Assembly (NCBI RefSeq): GCF_009664975.1
Contig: NZ_WJXB01000002.1
Location: forward strand, 434,001-498,000
From: Paenibacillus monticola
GTDB lineage: Bacteria > Bacillota > Bacilli > Paenibacillales > Paenibacillaceae
Length of the DNA: 64,000 bases
Direction of reading: 5' to 3'
Part shown: positions 58,843 to 64,000 of the stretch, piece by piece
Numbering within the stretch: the first letter of the stretch is position 1
Layout of the letters: each line of letters opens with the position of its first letter
The notes under the pieces: model-generated
What the model was told of the DNA's origin: nothing
The model's database searches: none
What the model saw: only the letters and a program-made list of their open reading frames with translations
Translations under genes and position numbers: made by a program

Positions 58843-61347
58843 CTACTTCAATGCACTCACACTCAAACCGGCAAAAGAAACAGGAATCCCTTCGGGATGA
58901 CTAATCTGGATAGTGCATGTTTCATTAGGCAGCAGGTCAAAGTAATTATCACTAAAGCGAATTCGACCTTGCGGCAAATCGATTTTGACCATCCGCGCCA
59001 AGGTCCCCACTGCTGTTATCGTCACGGTCTGTGATACCTCATCTGATACGACCTCAAGTTCTGCAGCCTTCATTAGCAAGTCCTTCTGATCACGCAGGTA
59101 ATAGAGGTTGTCAGGGGCAGCAAATCCGTCGGCTGATACCTTTACCACAACATTTTCAGCTAAATTGCCATTAAGTGCCTCTGCCTCGTCCATTTTTCCT
59201 AGATATACTGCCGCATTACTAGAGACGTTAGCCTCCCAAGTCTTAGCGTACACTTCCTCACCCTCGTAGGTAATAACTTGTAAGGTCACCTTTCCCGCAT
59301 AAGAGTCTAATGTATCGTTTACGACCCATACCTGGAGCGGCTCACCCGGCTCATGCGCAATAGATATCAATAAAGGATGATAGAACTTTTTGGCGTAATA
59401 GTAAGAAGCCTTTGGCAACAGTTCGTAGTCGATCATCGACCAGCTTGTCCCCGGCCAGCTATCATTCAACTGCCAGATTAAGGTACCGCTAGTCCGTTGC
59501 TTATTTCGCCGGTAATGCTCCACGCCGTATTTTAAGCCTTCAGCTTGAGTCAGCATAGAGAAGTTCATATACTCCTCAATATTCTGGGGAATTCCGGTGT
59601 ATCCCTCCATCAACAAAATACCCTTCTGATGATTGGTATCCTTATTCCGGTAGGCCATCTCCACACTACCCCAATAGAACTGGCCTGCGGGTATATTTTT
59701 CTCTAAGGTATACCGATTGGCTGACGCATGCATGCCAAATTCACTATTAAATAAGGTGAAGTCTTTCTTGAAATTTTTGAAAGTAACCCCTTCAATACTA
59801 TAATCCAGCACTGGACGATCTCCGAATTGCCGCGGGTATACGGAACCATGCCAGACTTGCCAATTATGCCGGTCTCCTTCGTTCGGATCATTATCATCAT
59901 TTCCACCATAAGGGGAAGATGGCCAGTAGGCGCGACTATCATCCAGCTCGGCAAGCACCTCAGGAATCAATTCATGGTAGATGCTTCTGCCATAAAATGG
60001 CGACGTAATATCCCCGCTGGAGGATTTCATATCATACAACCAATCAATCTCATTATTCCCACACCAGAGCGCCAAAGAAGCGTGATTACGTAATCTCCTG
60101 ACATTATAAATGACTTCTTTACGTACATTGTCCATGAAATCCCGGTTGAAGTCTGGAAATAACGCATTGGCAAAAGCAAAATCCTGCCAGACCAGTACAC
60201 CCCGCCGATCACATTCGTTGTAAAAAACATCCTTCTCATAGATTCCGCCTGCCCAGACCCGCAGCATATTCATATGACCTTCGACGGCCAAATCAATCAA
60301 CTCACAATACCTGGCATCCGGCGCTGAACCGATGAAATGATCTACAGGTATCCAGTTAGCGCCCTTGGCGAATATTTTGACCCCGTTTAGCAGAAAAGCA
60401 AAGCTGGGATTATCATTCTCATCCTGCAGTTCTAATTCAAGGGTGCGGATACCGAGAGTTTGCCGGCTGCTGTCCACCTGCTGTCCATCGGCGAACAGAT
60501 TGACTTGCAGCTCGTACAAATATGGTTGCCCCAGATCATGAGTCCACCATAGCTGAGGAGCACTCACCAGCATATCTACACTTGCAGTTGTCCCCTCCAC
60601 CGCGATTCTGTCTTCCGCCACCCGTTGTCCGGCCTGATCCACAAGGATAATCTCACAATCTATATGGAGATGTTTAGCGTAGGCTTTCACCTCTACATCA
60701 ATTAATACAGTCGCTTCATCTGTGCTGGCATCTGCTGTTCTGGCGAATACAGATTCTAGCTTGGCAACAGACTTCCGCTCCATACGTACCGCTCCCCAAA
60801 TCCCGACAGTGACCATTCGTGGACCCCAATCCCAGCCGAAATTCATCGCGGCTTTACGAATCCACGGACGTTCCTTCGTATAGGAGGACCACTGGAACAG
60901 CTCCTTCTGTTCATGATGCATACGGAGTGGATCGAATTTCACGGCGATACAGTTCCAGCCGTTGCGTATAATTCGGGTAACATCAAAGACATGGGCCATC
61001 AGCATATTGTTAGTTGTCCCTAGATCAAGTCCATTTACGAATACGGTTGCAAACGTATCCAGACCTTCAAAGATCAACTCATGCCGCTCATCTGATTTCT
61101 CTGTAATCTCATAATTGAATTGTCCCCGGTACCACCATTCCTCATCTTCAATCCAGCGGCTCTTGATATCGTTATGGCCGAAATAAGGATGATCAATAAT
61201 ATTCCGCTCGATAAGAGTGCTATGAACATCCCCTGGAACCTTGGCAGTAATCCAGAAACGATCGTCGAATCCGGGAGTAGCCAATTCATAGGGTTTCATT
61301 TGTCCTGCTGGAAAGTGTTGAAGCTTCCACGCTGCGGATATTTGCAT
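58843..61347 (-). CDS. Beta-mannosidase (glycoside hydrolase family 2)
   Basis: 834 residues from ATG 61345-61347 (AGGAG nine bases upstream). GH2 plan: sugar-binding jelly-roll domain (about 1-180), Ig-like domain, then catalytic barrel. The acid/base Glu is in WCGNNEID and the nucleophile Glu in FNSEFGMHA, the forms seen in beta-mannosidases; C-terminal domains follow. No signal peptide, so it cleaves imported mannosides. It directly follows the response regulator (12 nt) and is probably under its control. Confidence 0.92.
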   Translation of the reverse strand: MQISAAWKLQHFPAGQMKPYELATPGFDDRFWITAKVPGDVHSTLIERNIIDHPYFGHNDIKSRWIEDEEWWYRGQFNYEITEKSDERHELIFEGLDTFATVFVNGLDLGTTNNMLMAHVFDVTRIIRNGWNCIAVKFDPLRMHHEQKELFQWSSYTKERPWIRKAAMNFGWDWGPRMVTVGIWGAVRMERKSVAKLESVFARTADASTDEATVLIDVEVKAYAKHLHIDCEIILVDQAGQRVAEDRIAVEGTTASVDMLVSAPQLWWTHDLGQPYLYELQVNLFADGQQVDSSRQTLGIRTLELELQDENDNPSFAFLLNGVKIFAKGANWIPVDHFIGSAPDARYCELIDLAVEGHMNMLRVWAGGIYEKDVFYNECDRRGVLVWQDFAFANALFPDFNRDFMDNVRKEVIYNVRRLRNHASLALWCGNNEIDWLYDMKSSSGDITSPFYGRSIYHELIPEVLAELDDSRAYWPSSPYGGNDDNDPNEGDRHNWQVWHGSVYPRQFGDRPVLDYSIEGVTFKNFKKDFTLFNSEFGMHASANRYTLEKNIPAGQFYWGSVEMAYRNKDTNHQKGILLMEGYTGIPQNIEEYMNFSMLTQAEGLKYGVEHYRRNKQRTSGTLIWQLNDSWPGTSWSMIDYELLPKASYYYAKKFYHPLLISIAHEPGEPLQVWVVNDTLDSYAGKVTLQVITYEGEEVYAKTWEANVSSNAAVYLGKMDEAEALNGNLAENVVVKVSADGFAAPDNLYYLRDQKDLLMKAAELEVVSDEVSQTVTITAVGTLARMVKIDLPQGRIRFSDNYFDLLPNETCTIQISHPEGIPVSFAGLSVSALK

Positions 61348-61359
61348 GCTCTTCATCTC

Positions 61360-62925
61360 CTAAAGGGAATCACACGGTGTTGACCCACGAAATTCGCTGG
61401 GTGTTTTGCCCGTATGCTTTTTAAAGATTTTACTGAAATATTTGACATCGCTATACCCCACTTGGGCGGCAACTTCACTGATTTTGGCAGGAGAGCCCGC
61501 TAGGACTTCCATCGCCCGCTGCATTTTGATCCGGGTGACGAAATCGCCAAAGGTAATGCCGGTCTCCTTCTTAAATACATCACTCAGATGATTGGGATGA
61601 ACATGAATATGCTTGGCGACACGTTGCAGACTGACATCATGCTCCAGATGCACCTCAATAAAAGCTCTGGCTTTGTTGATATGTGCAGCTTGACCTTCCG
61701 CAATATCCGTATGGTACATTCTCATGATATTATACAGCTGTTGAAACAGCTCATCTTTAGAAACATTGTTCATACTGGCTTGCAGCTGCACGGAATAGTC
61801 CTTCAGCATATTCTCACGCCCCGTGATTTTCAGCAATCGATCCAACCAGCGTTGCGATACGATCGTAACCGATTGTATCGCAGCTGCTAGCGATTGAAGC
61901 GTCAGCTGCGGGTCATCCATTAATTCTTGAATATACTGCTGCACCCAATTCTTCAGCGCAACCACGTCATTATCCAGAAGGATGACTGCTAATCTTTGCT
62001 CTTCTTCTCGCGTACAAATACTCTTGCCACCTGTACGTTGCCTGATCTCCTCGTAGCTCCAGCTCTTCTTCGGCAGGAAGGATTGATATCCTGTTGCATA
62101 ATCAGCAGACCTGTAGGATTCATGCAGCTCTTTCATGTCTGTGACAGCTACTCCTGCCGCTGCATAAAGGGTACATTTCAGCAACCGTTCTATTTTGTGG
62201 CAGATGAATTGATCCGGCTGGAAATCACCGCTCCATTGCTGTGTAGGTGTGACAACAACAATTCGATTCTTCTGAATCAAGGTGACACAGGTTAATAGCT
62301 CATGCAGCATATTCTGAACAGCATACACCAGCAACGAGTTAGCATTAGCACCTCTGGCCTGATCCCAGCCTTCGGCCACTATAATGACAACCTGCATACT
62401 AGTGTTGCCATTCTCTTTTTGTATCTGACTTAGAAACAGCAGCTGATTCGGTTTATCCAGTGGAATCGATTCTCCATCAATGACATAGCGCTGGAACATG
62501 TGATCCTTCTCGTCCGACTTTGAGATGACATTCTGGCTGTGGTTGACCCAACTTTCCTCCACACGTTGTTTCGCCTTTAGAACGGTATTCATAATCTCTT
62601 CCGGTCGACTGGTCTTCAGAATGTAATCACTGATATTCTGCCGGATGGCTTGCTGAGTATAGACGAAATCATCATACCCCGATAAAATAATGATCTCTAG
62701 CTCAGGCAGGATCAGACTTGCTTCCTCTGCGAGCTGCAGACCACTTTTCCCCGTCATTTGAATATCGGTCAACAGAATATGCGGTTTCTCATGAGGAATT
62801 CTCTCCAAGGCTTCTTCCGCAGAGGCGGCAGGCTCGAGCAGCTCTAAGCCTAGGTCGTTCCAATTAATGACCTTGGCCAATCCTGTTCTAATAATGACTT
62901 CGTCATCAACAATCATGATTCTCAT
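61360..62925 (-). CDS. YesN-type response regulator with AraC DNA-binding domain
   Basis: 521 residues. Receiver domain (about 1-120) with DD at 7-8 and phospho-acceptor D54 (LLTDIQM), a long middle region, and a C-terminal AraC-type double HTH (VSLQRVAKHIHVHPNHLSDVF and KISEVAAQVGYSDVKYFSKIF, then KHTGKTPSEFR). It is the partner of the sensor kinase upstream (1-nt gap) and likely activates the beta-mannosidase gene downstream. GGAGGG lies before the ATG. Confidence 0.93.
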   Translation of the reverse strand: MRIMIVDDEVIIRTGLAKVINWNDLGLELLEPAASAEEALERIPHEKPHILLTDIQMTGKSGLQLAEEASLILPELEIIILSGYDDFVYTQQAIRQNISDYILKTSRPEEIMNTVLKAKQRVEESWVNHSQNVISKSDEKDHMFQRYVIDGESIPLDKPNQLLFLSQIQKENGNTSMQVVIIVAEGWDQARGANANSLLVYAVQNMLHELLTCVTLIQKNRIVVVTPTQQWSGDFQPDQFICHKIERLLKCTLYAAAGVAVTDMKELHESYRSADYATGYQSFLPKKSWSYEEIRQRTGGKSICTREEEQRLAVILLDNDVVALKNWVQQYIQELMDDPQLTLQSLAAAIQSVTIVSQRWLDRLLKITGRENMLKDYSVQLQASMNNVSKDELFQQLYNIMRMYHTDIAEGQAAHINKARAFIEVHLEHDVSLQRVAKHIHVHPNHLSDVFKKETGITFGDFVTRIKMQRAMEVLAGSPAKISEVAAQVGYSDVKYFSKIFKKHTGKTPSEFRGSTPCDSL

Positions 62926-62926
62926 A

Positions 62927-64000
62927 TTATCCCTCCCGGATGGGAATCGAGAAAGAGATACGAGTTCCCTGGTTTACACGACTCTGGATATTCAACTGTG
63001 ACTCGGGACCATAATGAAGAATCAGACGTTCATTCACGTTCCTTAAACCATACCCACCCAGCCCCTCAAGGGGTATATCCTCTGTACTTATGAGGTTACT
63101 TCTCACTTGATCCAGCCGCTCTACAGTCATGCCAATCCCATCATCAAGAATGAGAAAGCACATCAGCCCCTCTTTTTTCTCCAGATATACCGTGATCGTT
63201 CCCTTCTCCTGCTTCTTCTGAATTCCATGCAGCATTGCATTCTCCACCAATGGCTGTAACAGAAGCTTCAGCATGACCTTATCATTCAATTCAGCATCGA
63301 TGATGAAATCCAGCTCAAATTGATCAGGAAAGCGAATCGATTGGATCTGGGCATAATTCTGGATATGTGCCAATTCCTGATGGACGGGATAATAATCTTT
63401 TCCTTTATTCAGACTTATACGCAGAAAATCGCTCAACGCCTGCACCATATCGGCAATACGCTTCTCATCGTCCATGAGCGCAATCCAGTGAATCGAGGAC
63501 AACGTATTATACAGAAAATGCGGATTAATCTGCGCTTGCAGGGCCCGAATGTCAGCCTCTTTCTTCCGAACTCCGTCCCTGATCAATTGTTCCTTCAAGA
63601 TAGCGATTTGCTTACCCAGCATATTGTAGCTTTTACCCAGCATTCCAATCTCATCCGTTGAAGCACTCGGAAAAATAGGCAGCGGACGTTCCGGATCAAT
63701 TCGGGTTAACAGCCTCGTAAGCACGCGGAGCGGGTTGGTCACCCACTGAACGACAAACAAAATCAGCCCCGTACTAAGCCCTACTGAGAGCGCTACGGCA
63801 ATAAGGGTGAGCTGCCAGATGTAACGATTCTGTGAGCTATAGATGTCATACGGTATCGTACCGATCAACATCCAGTTTAAATCAGGCTGGCGATAGTGTA
63901 GAATTGTTTGTTTGGCTTCGCCTTCTCCAAAGGTATTGCTGCCTGACTTGGCTTGGCTTAATCCCTGGATCGCTCCTGGATACAAGGTATCAAAGGATTT
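62927..64000 (-). CDS. YesM-type sensor histidine kinase, 5' end outside window
   Basis: The frame is open to the right edge, so the N terminus is missing. What is visible: the end of an extracellular sensor, a membrane helix (about 55-75 of the visible part), HAMP, then the HisKA-5TM-like motif QINPHFLYNTLSSIHW with the phosphorylated His, and the ATPase domain with LVENAMLHGI (N box), DDGIGM and GLGGYGLRNVNERL. It phosphorylates the YesN-type regulator. The usual third partner, a sugar-binding protein and permeases, would lie beyond the edge or elsewhere. Confidence 0.9.
   Translation of the reverse strand, partial: KSFDTLYPGAIQGLSQAKSGSNTFGEGEAKQTILHYRQPDLNWMLIGTIPYDIYSSQNRYIWQLTLIAVALSVGLSTGLILFVVQWVTNPLRVLTRLLTRIDPERPLPIFPSASTDEIGMLGKSYNMLGKQIAILKEQLIRDGVRKKEADIRALQAQINPHFLYNTLSSIHWIALMDDEKRIADMVQALSDFLRISLNKGKDYYPVHQELAHIQNYAQIQSIRFPDQFELDFIIDAELNDKVMLKLLLQPLVENAMLHGIQKKQEKGTITVYLEKKEGLMCFLILDDGIGMTVERLDQVRSNLISTEDIPLEGLGGYGLRNVNERLILHYGPESQLNIQSRVNQGTRISFSIPIREG

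Noticed and set aside
1-64000. CRISPR arrays, tRNA, rRNA, prophage modules
   Set aside because: No regularly spaced repeats, no tRNA or rRNA-like sequence and no phage structural genes were recognised by eye.

Overview
The window looks like chromosome from a Paenibacillus-type Firmicute. Evidence: strong AGGAGG-type ribosome sites, SigA-type promoters, an S-layer-homology surface protein, carbohydrate ABC importers with binding lipoprotein and permeases but no ATPase gene, YesM/YesN-type two-component regulators, Amj, a B. subtilis CitA-like citrate synthase and many glycosidases. No rRNA, tRNA or CRISPR was seen.

Layout. 1-9553 (minus): one long catabolic operon: ABC sugar importer, RraA-type aldolase, Zn-alcohol dehydrogenase, PIG-L deacetylase, enolase-superfamily dehydratase, amidohydrolase/lactonase, and a secreted beta-helix polysaccharide enzyme cut by the window edge. 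It is divergent from an IclR regulator; both predicted promoters carry a matching AAACrACGTTT site just after +1. The enzyme set fits a non-phosphorylating sugar-acid pathway (oxidise, open lactone, dehydrate, aldol cleavage) fed by extracellular depolymerisation. 10840-13912: small operon (lipoprotein, phosphatase, GNAT) and an ACT-domain malic enzyme.

14091-18658 is the most unusual locus: a tyrosine recombinase followed by a segment bounded by identical 35-bp inverted repeats (15031-15065 and 18624-18658). Inside lie two AT-rich genes read inward from each end and meeting tail to tail: a Ddl-like ATP-grasp ligase and an 832-residue STAND/AAA ATPase. Each repeat contains the Shine-Dalgarno and ATG of its gene. 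The left one is also a perfect 13-7-13 recombinase-type core site. Inversion would exchange which of the two proteins is made downstream of the recombinase, without altering any reading frame.

18971-29034: acetyltransferase, membrane proteins, TetR plus quinone oxidoreductase with a shared operator, cupin, diguanylate cyclase, a MITE-like repeat (26103-26320), a secreted hydrolase, Excalibur protein, YfiT-like and SDR proteins. 29467-39857: SLH protein, intracellular GH9, small alarmone synthetase, HD-GYP phosphodiesterase, signal peptidase I, SDR. 40118-49960: coiled-coil secreted protein behind an attenuator-like leader, Amj, small membrane proteins, NUDIX and phosphatase, two genes too short for routine ORF calling, LrgAB, nitroreductase beside a broken HxlR regulator. 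50210-64000: chromate transporter, gene debris, sugar isomerase with an apparent ATC start, GT4, SGNH hydrolase, AraC/GH30 pair, citrate synthase, and a YesMN-type two-component system with a GH2 beta-mannosidase, cut by the right edge.
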